Below, one piece after another: positions 7,774-16,854 of a stretch of 45,989 nt of DNA; position 1 is the first letter of the stretch; every line of letters begins with the position of its first letter. The position numbers and the translations under genes were made by a program. The DNA is from Marinobacterium profundum (lineage in GTDB: Bacteria; Pseudomonadota; Gammaproteobacteria; Pseudomonadales; Balneatricaceae), in contig NZ_BCNS01000084.1 in the NCBI RefSeq assembly GCF_001528745.1, positions 1 to 45,989 on the forward strand, read 5' to 3'. The notes below the pieces were generated by a model. It searched no databases and was not told where the DNA came from. It was given only the letters and a program-made list of their open reading frames with translations.

Positions 7774-9264
7774 TCAGGAAGGAAACGCGAACTGCGCGCC
7801 TTCACGCACACCGGCGGATGGCCAGCGCTGGGTGACGGTCTTGCGACGTGTGTAAAAGCGCACCGCGTCCGGACCGTAAGCTGAAAGGTCACCGAAGAGT
7901 GAACGCTTCCAGCCGCCAAAGCTGTGGTAAGCAACAGGTACCGGCAGAGGCACGTTGATACCGACCATGCCCACCAGAATGTTGTCGCTGAAGTAACGTG
8001 CAGCTTCACCGTCACGGGTAAAGATGCAGGTACCGTTGCCGTATTCATGGTCGTCGATCAGATCCATCGCCTGCTGCATGGTATCAACTCGCACCACCAG
8101 CAACACAGGTCCAAAGATTTCTTCCTGGTAGCAGGTCATGTCCGGGGTCACCCGGTCGATCAGGGTGCCACCGACGAAGAAACCGTTCTCATATCCGCTC
8201 ACCGTTGGCGTGCGCCCGTCCACGACTATCTCGGCGCCCTGCTCCTGGGCACTGTTGATAAAGCCGACCACTTTTTCCTGGTGCGCCTTGGTGATCACAG
8301 GACCAAAGTCATTGCTGCTGTCGCTGAAGGCACCGACCTTGAGGCTCTGCATCTGCACCTTCATCTTGCTGACCAGCGCATCGGCAGCGGCATCACCCAC
8401 GGCAACGGCAACCGACAGCGCCATGCAGCGCTCGCCGGATGAGCCGAAGGCCGCGCCAGTCAGGGCACTGACGGCGTTGTCCATATCGGCATCAGGCATA
8501 ACGATGGCGTGGTTCTTGGCACCGCCCAGAGCCTGACAGCGCTTGCCGTTGGCACTGGCCTGGGTATAGATGTACTCGGCGATGGGCGTGGAGCCGACAA
8601 AACTTACCGCCTGCACACGCTTGTCCTGTAGCAGGGTGTCCACCGCTTCCTTGTCACCGTTGACCACATTCATAACGCCGGCGGGCAGGCCCGCTTCCAT
8701 CAGCAGTTCAGCGATGAACAGCGTAGAGGACGGATCACGCTCGGATGGCTTGAGCACGAAGGTATTACCGCAGGCGATGGCCATGGGATACATCCACAGC
8801 GGCACCATGGCGGGAAAGTTAAATGGCGTAATGCCAGCCACAACGCCCAGCGGCTGAAACTCGCTCCAGGAATCGATGGCAGGGCCTACATTTTTGCTGT
8901 GCTCACCCTTGAGCAGCTCAGGCGCGCCACAGGCATACTCGACGTTCTCGATACCGCGGGACAGCTCGCCCATGGCATCGTGGGAAATTTTGCCGTGCTC
9001 TTCACCAATCAGGCGGCAGATTTCTTCGGCATTCTGTTCCAGCAATTCCTTGAAGCGGAACATGATACGGGCGCGCTTTTGTGCCGGCGTGTTGCGCCAG
9101 GCCGGGAAGGCCGCCTGGGCCGCGGCTATGGCTTCTTCCACTGTGGCCTTGCTGGCCAGCAGAACCTGCTTGTCGACCGTACCTGTGGACGGGTTGAAAA
9201 CGTCCTGGCTGCGGCCGGAACCTGTGTGTGCTGTACCGTTGATCAGATGTCCGATAGTTTTCAT
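7774..9264 (-). CDS. mmsA: CoA-acylating methylmalonate-semialdehyde dehydrogenase
   Basis: Oxidises malonate semialdehyde or methylmalonate semialdehyde with NAD and CoA, giving acetyl-CoA or propionyl-CoA and CO2. It is 496 aa, the usual size. It has the ALDH fold with NFPAMVPLWM (residues 149-158), the NAD-binding FVGSTP, and catalytic Cys280 in GSSGERCMA. That Cys context and the C-terminal RFYTRRKTVTQRW are characteristic of MmsA rather than simple ALDHs. It lies 24 nt downstream of the beta-alanine aminotransferase gene, so the pair would take beta-alanine through malonate semialdehyde to acetyl-CoA. It is followed by its own terminator and by a degenerate duplicate of its 3' end. Confidence 0.93.
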   Translation of the reverse strand: MKTIGHLINGTAHTGSGRSQDVFNPSTGTVDKQVLLASKATVEEAIAAAQAAFPAWRNTPAQKRARIMFRFKELLEQNAEEICRLIGEEHGKISHDAMGELSRGIENVEYACGAPELLKGEHSKNVGPAIDSWSEFQPLGVVAGITPFNFPAMVPLWMYPMAIACGNTFVLKPSERDPSSTLFIAELLMEAGLPAGVMNVVNGDKEAVDTLLQDKRVQAVSFVGSTPIAEYIYTQASANGKRCQALGGAKNHAIVMPDADMDNAVSALTGAAFGSSGERCMALSVAVAVGDAAADALVSKMKVQMQSLKVGAFSDSSNDFGPVITKAHQEKVVGFINSAQEQGAEIVVDGRTPTVSGYENGFFVGGTLIDRVTPDMTCYQEEIFGPVLLVVRVDTMQQAMDLIDDHEYGNGTCIFTRDGEAARYFSDNILVGMVGINVPLPVPVAYHSFGGWKRSLFGDLSAYGPDAVRFYTRRKTVTQRWPSAGVREGAQFAFPS

Positions 9265-9288
9265 GCGCTTGCCTCTATAAGTAGTTGT

Positions 9289-10632
9289 TTAGTCGAGTTC
9301 GGCGAAGGCGTCGCCCAGGGCATTGATCACCCGGTCAATTTCTTCGCGCTCGACGATAAAGGGCATCCCCAGCTGGATGGTGTCGCCGCCGTAGCGCACG
9401 TAAAAACCTTTTTCCCAGCATTTCATCGCAATTTCATAAGGCCGCCGCGCAGGCTCGCCCGGGTAGGATTCAATCTGCAACGCACCGGCCAGGCCGTAGT
9501 TACGGATATCACTGATATAACGCGTGCCTTTAAGGCTGTGCAGCGCGTTTTCAAAGATCGGGCTCATTTCCTTCACCCGATCGATCAGGTTGTCATTCTG
9601 CAGTACGTCCAGGGATGCCAGCGCCGCAGCACAGCCCACCGGATGACCGGAGTATGTGTAGCCGTGGGGCAGCTCCATCATGTAGTCCGCCCCACCCTGT
9701 TCCATAAAGGTCTCGTAAATCTCGGTCTTGGCAACCACCGCGCCCATGGGGACCGCACCGTTGGTCAACTGCTTGGCGACGTTCATCATGTCCGGCACCA
9801 CACCAAACTCTTCAGCTCCGGTCATGGAGCCCATGCGGCCAAAGCCGGTGATGACTTCATCAAAGATCAACAGTATGTCGTGCTGATCACAGATTTCCCG
9901 CAGGCGTTTCAGGTAGCCCACCGGCGGCGGCAACACACCGGCGGAACCCGCCATAGGTTCGACGATCACCGCCGCTATATTGGAAGCATCGTGCAGCGCG
10001 ATCAGCTCAAGCAGGTCATCGGCACGTTCGGCGCCTTTTTCCGGCATGCCACGGCTGAACAGGTTCTCTTTCAGCAGGGTATGGGGCAAATGATCGGCAT
10101 CCACGCCCTGGCCGAAGAGCGCCCGGTTGGCCCCTATGCCACCAACACTGAAACCACCAAAGTTGACGCCGTGATAGCCCTTGGCGCGACCGATGAGCTT
10201 GATCTTGCTTGGCTTGCCTTTCTTGCGCCAGTAGGCACGGGCAATCTTCAGCGAGGTATCGGCGCTTTCGGAGCCTGAGCCGGTAAAGAAGACGTAATCC
10301 AGCCCTTTGGGCGTCAGTTCACGAATGCGATGGGCCAGCTCGAAAGCCTTGGGGTGGCCATACTGAAACGCCGGTGCATAGTCGAGCTCGCGCAGCTGTT
10401 TGGACACTGCCTCGGCGATCTCCGGCCTGTTGTGGCCCGCACCACAGGTCCACAAACCCGACAGACCATCAAAGATACGACGACCATCGGCGGTCTTGTA
10501 GTAGGCACCCTCGGCGCCAACGATAATCCGCGGGTCGGCCTTGAACTGACGATTGGCCGTATACGGCATCCAGAACGCATCCAGCTGCTCAGGACTCAGG
10601 CCTGCGGTTTTATCGTGCTGCGACTCAGACAT
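9289..10632 (-). CDS. Beta-alanine--pyruvate (omega-amino acid) aminotransferase
   Basis: A PLP-dependent class III aminotransferase, 447 aa. The N-terminus LDAFWMPYTANRQFK (residues 18-31) is typical of the beta-alanine:pyruvate group. Asp258 in FDEVITGFGRMG contacts the PLP ring, and Lys287 in MNVAKQLTNG forms the Schiff base. GAGHNRPEI and HGYTYSGHPVGCAA are further class III signatures. The ATG at 10632 has AAGGGG six nt upstream; the ATG seven codons earlier has none. It probably transfers the amino group of beta-alanine to pyruvate and passes malonate semialdehyde to MmsA. A LysR regulator is divergent and likely controls the pair. Other omega-amines are possible substrates. Confidence 0.9.
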   Translation of the reverse strand: MSESQHDKTAGLSPEQLDAFWMPYTANRQFKADPRIIVGAEGAYYKTADGRRIFDGLSGLWTCGAGHNRPEIAEAVSKQLRELDYAPAFQYGHPKAFELAHRIRELTPKGLDYVFFTGSGSESADTSLKIARAYWRKKGKPSKIKLIGRAKGYHGVNFGGFSVGGIGANRALFGQGVDADHLPHTLLKENLFSRGMPEKGAERADDLLELIALHDASNIAAVIVEPMAGSAGVLPPPVGYLKRLREICDQHDILLIFDEVITGFGRMGSMTGAEEFGVVPDMMNVAKQLTNGAVPMGAVVAKTEIYETFMEQGGADYMMELPHGYTYSGHPVGCAAALASLDVLQNDNLIDRVKEMSPIFENALHSLKGTRYISDIRNYGLAGALQIESYPGEPARRPYEIAMKCWEKGFYVRYGGDTIQLGMPFIVEREEIDRVINALGDAFAELD

Positions 10633-10811
10633 GGCATACCCCTTGTTATTCATATGGCGATATTAGTTAGGTGACACTGTATGAATTGAGTGTGCCCAAG
10701 CCCTAATGTAAATTAAACCCAAACGTATTAACCTTCACGCAAGTAATTACTTAACTTAAACCTGCGCGTTGTTTTATCCTGAGCTCTGCCCAAGCATTGA
10801 GGAATTGTAGT

Positions 10812-11744
10812 ATGAAATCCCGCAAGCCCGTCCTGCCCGGCCAGCTGAGTGATACCGACCTGCGCCTGCTGCGCATCTATCGCAAGGTGGTGGAGTGCGG
10901 CGGCTTTTCAGCGGCGGAGGTAGAACTGAATATCAGCCGTGCGGCCATCAGCATCGCCATGAATGATCTTGAAAGCCGCCTGGCGCTAAGGCTGTGCCAG
11001 CGCGGGCGCAGCGGCTTTGCCCTGACAGAGGAAGGTGCCGAGGTCTACGAGGCCACACTGCAGCTATTGGCGGCGATCGAAGGTTTCCGCACCCGGGTCA
11101 ATGGCCTGCACGCCCAGCTCAAGGGGGAGCTGAATATTGGCATCACCGACAACCTTGTCACCATGCCCCAGATGCATATCACCAATGCTCTCAATGCCCT
11201 GAAAAAGCGCGGTGACATCCGCATCAATATCCGCATGATCCCGCCCACGGAAATCGAACTTGGGGTACTGGACGGACGTCTGCACACTGGGGTAATCCCG
11301 GCGCTGAAAACGCTGCCGGGGCTGCATTACCGCCTGCTGTATGAAGAGGAATCACTGCTCTACTGCAGCCACCAGCACCCGCTTTTCGATGCCGCCAGCA
11401 TCAGCGTCAAACAGCTGGCCGCCTGCGACGCCGTACTGCCCGCCTACGCTCAGACCGCCCAGGTTAAAACACTGCACGAGCCCCTCAAGGCCGCAGCCTC
11501 TGCCACCGACCGCGAAGGCATCGCTTTTCTGATTCTCACCGGCCAATACATTGGTTTTCTGCCAACACACTACGCCGAACGCTGGATACGCGAAGGCCTG
11601 ATGCGGACACTGAAGCCGACGCAATACCGCTATATCACCCAGTACAGCGCTATTACCCGCAAGGGCGCACCCTCGAATCTGGTGCTGGAAGGCTATCTGG
11701 AGGAACTGGATCAGCTGATTCAGGCAGAAGCCGCCCCGGCCTAA
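10812..11744 (+). CDS. LysR-family transcriptional regulator
   Basis: A 310-aa LTTR with an N-terminal winged HTH (about residues 15-75: LRLLRIYRKVVECGGFSAAEVELNISRAAISIAMNDLE region) and a periplasmic-binding-protein-like effector domain (about 95-300). The ATG at 10812 has GAGG 9 nt upstream; a TTG five codons earlier is less likely. It is divergent from the beta-alanine aminotransferase/mmsA operon across about 180 bp, the classic LysR arrangement. It therefore probably activates that operon in response to beta-alanine or a related omega-amino acid (inference). Confidence 0.92.
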   Translation: MKSRKPVLPGQLSDTDLRLLRIYRKVVECGGFSAAEVELNISRAAISIAMNDLESRLALRLCQRGRSGFALTEEGAEVYEATLQLLAAIEGFRTRVNGLHAQLKGELNIGITDNLVTMPQMHITNALNALKKRGDIRINIRMIPPTEIELGVLDGRLHTGVIPALKTLPGLHYRLLYEEESLLYCSHQHPLFDAASISVKQLAACDAVLPAYAQTAQVKTLHEPLKAAASATDREGIAFLILTGQYIGFLPTHYAERWIREGLMRTLKPTQYRYITQYSAITRKGAPSNLVLEGYLEELDQLIQAEAAPA

Positions 11745-11765
11745 GCGGCACTGGTAACGATGACT

Positions 11766-12917
11766 TTATTGAGCCCCTTGGCCGAAAAAGAACGGCCGCA
11801 ATCGCGCCCCCAGCCAAACCCCTGGCAGCACAGCCGCAAACCAGAGCCAACCATGCAGGCTGGTGGAGGCAATGCCCGACACCAAAGCGCCTATGGTGCA
11901 ACCAAAGGCAATGCGCGCACCGTACCCCATCAGCAGGCCACCGAGTATGGCGGCAATGATGGCGCCGAACCGAAGATCCCAGCGCCATGCCCAGCGCCCC
12001 GCCGCAAGCGCAGCCCCCAGGGCCCCAAGCACCAGGCCGATATCCATCAGGGACGTCACATCCTGCAGCAGGTCGCCGGACAGGGCTGAAGACTGAAACG
12101 GTGCCTGCCAGAAAGGCGTGCTGGCCGGATCCCAGCCCAGCTGCGTGGCGACCTTGGCGCCCCAGAGCGCATAGGCCCAGGTGATACTCCAGGGATGACC
12201 TGCCAGCGCCAGGGTCGCCATGTTCAGCACCGCTAGCGCCAGGGCGCCAACCCACAATGGCCAGGCAGCATGGACACGTCTCGCCACGGCGGGACGCAGA
12301 CCCGCGAGCCACCAGAGTGCCGCGATCAGGATCAGTTGCAACAGCGCCGCCGGCCACCAGCCCAGCACCTGACCCAGCACCACCGCGTTGATGCCTGGCA
12401 GACTCTGCCACCAGCCCATCTGCAGACTGGCCATAAAGGAACCGGCACAAAAGGTTGCGATCACTAGCAACATGCGGCCATTGCCGCCACCCAGGCTATA
12501 GAGGGTACCGGAGCCACAGCCACCACCGAGCTGCATCCCGGCGCCAAACAGAAAGGCACCCACCGCCACCTGCACTCCGATGGGCGCACCCGAGCCCCCC
12601 AACGCCTGCCCGAAGACTTCGCCCATGGATAACAAGGGCGCGAATGCCAGCGTCGTCAGGCCAATAAGGGCGAGCGGCGCGCGAAGCGCGCGGGTATCAA
12701 ACTCCATTACGAAACGGCGCAGGCTGGCGGTAAAACCGATTTCGGTCAGTACCAGTACCGCACCCATCAGCAGACTGACGCTAAGAAGCGCCAGATGACG
12801 TACACCACTGGCACCGAACGCGGCGTAGCCAAAGCCTGCAACCAGCAAAGCCCAGCCCGCCGCCCAGCACAACCTGCCGACCGGCGGTAATTTCAGGACC
12901 GGCTTATTCGGTAGCAT
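11766..12917 (-). CDS. YeeE/YedE-family (sulfur-compound) membrane transporter
   Basis: A 383-aa polytopic inner-membrane protein made of two sulf_transp-type halves. Each half carries the conserved cysteine motif of the family: GGGCGSGTLYSLGGGNGRM (Cys134) and FGCTIGALVSG (Cys340). E. coli YeeE imports thiosulfate through paired cysteines, so uptake of thiosulfate or a related sulfur species is the likely role. The ATG at 12917 lies inside the upstream DUF302 gene, with a 14-nt overlap; the frame is open further upstream, but there the sequence codes for DUF302. Translational coupling is therefore likely, and the DUF302 protein may be a periplasmic partner. No separate promoter is visible. 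Confidence 0.87.
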   Translation of the reverse strand: MLPNKPVLKLPPVGRLCWAAGWALLVAGFGYAAFGASGVRHLALLSVSLLMGAVLVLTEIGFTASLRRFVMEFDTRALRAPLALIGLTTLAFAPLLSMGEVFGQALGGSGAPIGVQVAVGAFLFGAGMQLGGGCGSGTLYSLGGGNGRMLLVIATFCAGSFMASLQMGWWQSLPGINAVVLGQVLGWWPAALLQLILIAALWWLAGLRPAVARRVHAAWPLWVGALALAVLNMATLALAGHPWSITWAYALWGAKVATQLGWDPASTPFWQAPFQSSALSGDLLQDVTSLMDIGLVLGALGAALAAGRWAWRWDLRFGAIIAAILGGLLMGYGARIAFGCTIGALVSGIASTSLHGWLWFAAVLPGVWLGARLRPFFFGQGAQ

Positions 12918-13392
12918 CACGGGCGATGGCAGCAAAGACGTCGTCCAGCTCCAGCGCCATTTCATCCAGTGCAGGGCTGGCGTAAGGAGCAAAGGTGCTG
13001 CTCGGTGTCGCCCAGCTCAGGCTGGTGCTGCCATCGGCGTTTTCGGTCAGATAGAAACGCAGTGGCGCCTCTATACCGGCGGCCATGCTGGCTTCCAGCA
13101 TTCGCACGGCATAGTCATTGCGATAGACGCCCACCACCAGGTTGCCGGGAATAGTGATCCCGCGTGAGGCCGCGCCCTTGCTGGCACTGGCCTGGGTAAC
13201 CACCACCATCTTGTTCGCCGTCACCGCCGCCGCCAGGCGCTCGGCCAGCTGCGCAAAGCTCTGGGCGCTGTCGATACGGCGCACCTCATCGGCGGCCTGG
13301 GCCTGCAGTGATGACAGGCTGAAGATCATCAGGGCTGCGGCCAGCCGCAGGCTGCGTTGCAGGGTAAAAAGGGAAAGCGATCCGGTACTCAT
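12904..13392 (-). CDS. Exported DUF302-domain protein
   Basis: A 162-aa protein with an N-terminal signal peptide (Arg-containing start, hydrophobic LAAALMIFSLSSLQ, cleavage after QAQA near residue 33). A single DUF302 domain follows (LAAAVTANKMVVVTQASASKGA..., ...VVGVYRNDYAVRMLEASMAAGIEAPLRFYL). DUF302 proteins are small alpha/beta-fold proteins of unclear function, often next to sulfur or heme metabolism genes. The start at 13392 has GGAG 8 nt upstream. Its stop overlaps the YeeE/YedE start by 14 nt, so the two form an operon and may act together in the periplasm and inner membrane. Confidence 0.85.
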   Translation of the reverse strand: MSTGSLSLFTLQRSLRLAAALMIFSLSSLQAQAADEVRRIDSAQSFAQLAERLAAAVTANKMVVVTQASASKGAASRGITIPGNLVVGVYRNDYAVRMLEASMAAGIEAPLRFYLTENADGSTSLSWATPSSTFAPYASPALDEMALELDDVFAAIARDATE

Positions 13393-13625
13393 CGGGCAGA
13401 CTCCATCATTGCAAATCGGGCGCCCAGCCGTGCTGGAGCCTATGGGTGCTCCATCGTGGCTAAGCGCCGCCACAGCCCGCAGCAATTCGGCAGGCGACTG
13501 CAAAATTCTAAGCCCCCAGGCTGAGCTGTAGCTGAAAATGCGGACAGAGCGCCCAGCCCCCCTGGCTGTTGAATTGACCCCTAAGGACGGATCATGTTTC
13601 AATCACCGAACGCATAATAATAAAA

Positions 13626-13640
13626 GTTTTATATATGAAC
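13626..13640. promoter_or_regulatory. IclR-type box over the IclR1 start codon
   Basis: GTTTTATATATGAAC overlaps the ATG at 13635. It matches 14 of 15 bases of GTTTTATATATAAAC at 33838-33852 in front of the Rieske operon. A 15-bp site of the form GTT...AAC resembles the known layout of PcaR/PobR-type IclR boxes. This position would suit autorepression. Confidence 0.5.
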
Positions 13641-14417
13641 AACGATGCCGATCCTTACAGGGTTCCGGGGCTCGCCCGCGGACTGGCCCTGCTGCATGCC
13701 TTTGACGGCAGTCCCCGGGGGATGTCGATGGCGGAAATCGCCCGCCGCCTCAAAATCAACAGATCCAGCGTTTTCCGGCTGGTGTATACACTGGAAGCCG
13801 ATGGCTACCTGCAACGCATCGACAACGGCAGCCGCTATCGTCTTGGTGCCCGGGTGCTCGACCTGGGCTTTCGCTTTCTTTCGGGGCTCAACTTGCTGGA
13901 GCCTGCGCGCCCTGTGATGGAGCGCCTGCGGGATGAGACCGGACTCACGGCCCACCTGAGCGTCCGCGATGGTACCGATGTGCTCTATGTTGATCGCTAC
14001 CGGCCAGCGGGAAGCCGCAGCAGCAACCTCAAGGTCGGTGCCCGCCTTGCCGCCCATGCGACGAGCTCCGGGCAGGTACAGCTGGCGGCCCTGGCGGACG
14101 GGCAGGTCCGCAGCCTGTTTCACAACGTAAGGATGCAGGCCTTCACAGACCAGACCCCCACCAGCATCGATGTCCTGCTTGAACGGCTTAGAGACATTCG
14201 CCGGCAGCCGGCGGTTCTCAGCTGCGGCCGCTTCGATGCCCGCATCGCCTCCTGCACCGCACCGGTATACGGGAGTCGGGGCCAGGTACTGGCGGCGCTC
14301 TCGGTCAGTTGTCCCCTGGGGGCCGTGTCACACTCAAGGCTCGAACAGGAAATACGCAGCCACGTAGTCACCGCGGCACGGGCGCTTTCCCGCTCAATCA
14401 GTGGATTTTCCGGCTGA
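13635..14417 (+). CDS. IclR-family regulator 1
   Basis: A 260-aa regulator with an N-terminal winged HTH (about residues 10-70: VPGLARGLALLHAF, NRSSVFRLVYTLE) and a C-terminal GAF-like IclR effector domain (about 80-255, with LSVRDGTDVLYVDRY and the ...CGRFDARIASCTAPVY segment). It is a paralogue of the regulator at 34426-35214: both share PGL.RGLA.L, NRSS.FRLVYTLE and RILDLGF-type stretches. No Shine-Dalgarno is visible; the start lies in an AT-rich palindromic box. Neighbours are the porin (convergent) and an ABC transporter, which it likely controls together with the ring-degradation operon. Ligand unknown. Confidence 0.9.
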   Translation: MNNDADPYRVPGLARGLALLHAFDGSPRGMSMAEIARRLKINRSSVFRLVYTLEADGYLQRIDNGSRYRLGARVLDLGFRFLSGLNLLEPARPVMERLRDETGLTAHLSVRDGTDVLYVDRYRPAGSRSSNLKVGARLAAHATSSGQVQLAALADGQVRSLFHNVRMQAFTDQTPTSIDVLLERLRDIRRQPAVLSCGRFDARIASCTAPVYGSRGQVLAALSVSCPLGAVSHSRLEQEIRSHVVTAARALSRSISGFSG

Positions 14418-14463
14418 GAACTCAAGGTGCGCTGATAGCGCTGATAGCGCGGGCGGTCCTCGA

Positions 14464-14489
14464 AAAACGCCCCCGCCGGTCACGGGGGC
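14464..14489 (-). terminator. Intrinsic terminator of the porin gene
   Basis: A 7-bp GC stem GCCCCCG / CGGGGGC with a 7-nt loop. On the minus strand it is followed by GTTTTTC. It lies 40 nt past the porin stop. Confidence 0.82.
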
Positions 14490-14528
14490 ACAAGGAAGGG
14501 CAGGAGTACCTTGCGGTTTAGCCGCTAA

Positions 14529-15566
14529 TTAGAAGTGAACATTCAGCCCCACGGCCAGGTTGTCCTTGTCGGATTCCCTGTAGCTGCCGGCTTCGGCCCA
14601 AAAATCCAGCCGCTCGTCATGGGTATACCTGACCTGCGCCAGCACCGCGCGGTCTTCCACCAGGGCACCGGAGGTTGGTGCTTCCCGGTCCTGGTAGGAC
14701 AGCGCGTATCTGAATTTGCCCCGGATATAGGTACCGGTGATGCCAAAGACATCGAAATCTGCTCCGGTCGCGCCCAGGTCTCGGTTCATTTCATAAACAC
14801 CGGCCAGGCGGAAGCTGTCCCAGTTATAGTGGGACGCCACACGCCAGCGCTTGCGATCGGTTTCCCCCGAACTGACACCGGGCATTTCCTTGTCGAATAC
14901 GCTCAGGCCCGCGCCCAGCATGAAACGGTCATTCCTGTAGACGATATCCAGGATCTTCAAGTCATCGTCGGTATCGCTTGCACTCTGCACGCTGGCCAGC
15001 ACGAACTTGGCATAAAGGTTATTCCACACCGGCGACTTGTACACCAGTCCGTCCTTGCTCCACTTCGCCTGGGTCCACATCCTCGAGCCGTTTGCGACGG
15101 CCGATGGCGTGCTGTCCTGGGTGTTGACCTCGAATACATCCACCGGCGCATAGAACTCGTCGTAGGTACCGGATCTGGCGTCACCAATCGCGAACACACC
15201 GTAGGGCGTGATAAAGGCGGCGCTGGCATAGCGCACAAAGATGTCATCATCGTCGTCCTTTATCTGGTTCAGTGCGCTGTAGTACAGGCTTTTGCTGCCG
15301 TCGCCCTCCGCCAGTGGCGCAAAATCGGCCTCCAGCCGGTATGCCAGCCTGATGCCATCCGCCAGCGCATAGAGGCCGCGCGCCCCCAGAACAGCCCTGG
15401 AAATACTGGGCGAGGTATCGCGCTCGTTACCGATAAAGTCAGCCTCATCGAAGTGCACAATCTGACCACTCAACTGGCCGTACAGGGTGGGCGCCGACGG
15501 TTGCGCCAGCACAGCAGCAGACGCGCAGGCACTCATCAGGGCAAACCCCAGGGTGGAACATTTCAT
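14529..15566 (-). CDS. Gram-negative outer-membrane porin
   Basis: A 345-aa general-porin-type beta-barrel. A signal peptide covers about residues 1-22 (MKCSTLGFALMSACASAAVLA, cut before QPSAP). The mature protein begins with the usual first strand TLYGQLSGQI. It has alternating hydrophobic/aromatic strands separated by Asp/Glu-rich loops (for example DDDDD in the constriction-loop region) and ends in Phe (GLNVHF), the outer-membrane insertion signal. It is divergent from the ABC transporter with a 496-nt shared regulatory region. It probably supplies outer-membrane entry for the substrate that the ABC system imports. A 15-bp palindrome sits about 31 bp upstream of its start. Confidence 0.92.
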   Translation of the reverse strand: MKCSTLGFALMSACASAAVLAQPSAPTLYGQLSGQIVHFDEADFIGNERDTSPSISRAVLGARGLYALADGIRLAYRLEADFAPLAEGDGSKSLYYSALNQIKDDDDDIFVRYASAAFITPYGVFAIGDARSGTYDEFYAPVDVFEVNTQDSTPSAVANGSRMWTQAKWSKDGLVYKSPVWNNLYAKFVLASVQSASDTDDDLKILDIVYRNDRFMLGAGLSVFDKEMPGVSSGETDRKRWRVASHYNWDSFRLAGVYEMNRDLGATGADFDVFGITGTYIRGKFRYALSYQDREAPTSGALVEDRAVLAQVRYTHDERLDFWAEAGSYRESDKDNLAVGLNVHF

Positions 15567-15596
15567 CGACAGGACCTCGGCTCTTTATTGTTAGTT

Positions 15597-15611
15597 GTTT
15601 GAATATGAAAC
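15597..15611. promoter_or_regulatory. Candidate regulator box upstream of the porin
   Basis: GTTTGAATATGAAAC is a 15-bp imperfect palindrome with arms GTTT / AAAC. It lies about 31 bp before the porin start and is similar in size and layout to the boxes at 13626, 33838 and 33857. Confidence 0.35.
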
Positions 15612-15896
15612 CTTCATTCAAGGCTGATCCAAGCTAAAAGCTCGCTCGCCTAAAATCAACAATGGTTTTACATGCAAAACATAAAGCCATAATTCCTGTA
15701 CAACCCCAGCCCTTCAATCGACCACCAGGCGCGCCGCAACACACCTGCAACATGCCAAATAAACATTGTATATAAATTTATATTTAACAATTAGTTAATA
15801 CAAAAATATGAGTTCTCCCCCTCCCCTGGGCGCTCGCCGGGAAAACATAAGTGCTTGCATGCAGCAACCGAACCTGATAATTCTAATGCAAACTAA

Positions 15897-15914
15897 TTGT
15901 TCAAATATGAACAA
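15897..15914. promoter_or_regulatory. Candidate regulator palindrome upstream of the ABC operon
   Basis: TTGTTC-AAATAT-GAACAA is an 18-bp inverted repeat with perfect 6-bp arms, about 150 bp before the ATPase start. Its GTTC...GAAC core fits the box family near the IclR genes. Confidence 0.4.
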
Positions 15915-16062
15915 GCATGGTTACATCCAGCCATACAGCTTCACAGCCGCCAAACGCGAGGAGCCAAGGCGCAAACAGCAACGACTCCACAGGGGCAGGA
16001 CAAACAGCCACCCCGCGGAGCCCCGCACACTAACAATTAAACGACGGGTCACCGGGTACAAG

Positions 16063-16854
16063 ATGATGAACAGCCTGACAACTGCACTGGAATTTCGAGG
16101 CGTCACCAAGGGCTTCAGCCTGCCCAACTCGGCCGACACCCAGGTCGCCATCAATGACGTGAATTTCAATATCAGGCCCGGGGAGTTCGTCGCCATCGTC
16201 GGCCCCTCCGGCTGTGGCAAAAGCACCATCCTGAACATGACTGCGGGCCTCTACCAGCCCAGCAGCGGCGAGGTCTATGTCAGCGGCGAGCAGGTCACGC
16301 GCCCCAATTCCCACGTGGGTTTCATGCTGCAAAAGGACCTGTTGCTGCCCTGGCGTACCATCGTCGGCAATGTGGAATTCGGTCTGGAGGCCCGCGGCCT
16401 TGGCAAAGCCGAGCGGCGAGAGATAGCCCTGCGGGAGCTCAAACGCTGCCAGCTGGAAGGCTTCGCCAATCATTTTCCTTACCAACTGTCCGGTGGCATG
16501 CGCCAGCGGGCCGCCCTGGCCCGAACCCTGGCGATCAACCCCGCCATCGTGCTGCTGGATGAACCCTTTTCGGCACTGGACGCCCAGACCAAACTGCTGC
16601 TGCAACAGAGCTTTGGCGAGACCATCCAGAGCGCGGGCATCACCACCCTGCTGATCACCCACGACCTGTCGGAAGCCGTGTTCATGGCTGACCGCATCCT
16701 GGTACTGAGCGAACGCCCGGCCACCGTGATCGAGGAGCTGATTGTCGAGTTGCCCGAGCGCGGCAATCTGCTGGAAAGGCGCAAGGCGCCGAGGGCGGCC
16801 GAGTACATCAGCCACCTGTTTGACTTGCTGAAGCTCGAAACCCGTGGCCTCTAG
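16063..16854 (+). CDS. ABC transporter ATPase, NitT/TauT (SsuB/TauB-like) family
   Basis: The cytoplasmic energising subunit of an importer. The 263-aa product shows Walker A GPSGCGKST (47-55), the Q-loop LQKDLLLPW, the signature LSGGMRQRAALAR (142-154), Walker B IVLLDEPFSALD (162-173) and the switch His200 in LITHD. The ATG at 16063 directly precedes the ABC domain; the ribosome site is weak. It is first in an operon with the binding protein and permease, an order common for nitrate/taurine/sulfonate/aromatic-acid systems. A 27-bp hairpin repeat begins at the last base of its stop codon. Its place beside the porin and IclR1 suggests uptake of the aromatic or nitrogenous substrate of the nearby operon (inference). 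Confidence 0.92.
   Translation: MMNSLTTALEFRGVTKGFSLPNSADTQVAINDVNFNIRPGEFVAIVGPSGCGKSTILNMTAGLYQPSSGEVYVSGEQVTRPNSHVGFMLQKDLLLPWRTIVGNVEFGLEARGLGKAERREIALRELKRCQLEGFANHFPYQLSGGMRQRAALARTLAINPAIVLLDEPFSALDAQTKLLLQQSFGETIQSAGITTLLITHDLSEAVFMADRILVLSERPATVIEELIVELPERGNLLERRKAPRAAEYISHLFDLLKLETRGL

Larger units (their letters stand above)
15567..16062. other. Divergent regulatory region porin / ABC transporter
   Basis: An AT-rich gap of 496 nt with no supported gene. The frame of the ATPase stays open back to 15808, but that stretch has no ABC-domain character. It holds candidate regulator boxes at 15597-15611 and 15897-15914 and the AT-rich stretch around 15765-15800. Confidence 0.6.

Noticed and set aside
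15808-16062. N-terminal extension of the ABC ATPase
   Set aside because: The 85 extra codons are basic, low-information and precede the ABC domain; family length fits a start at 16063.
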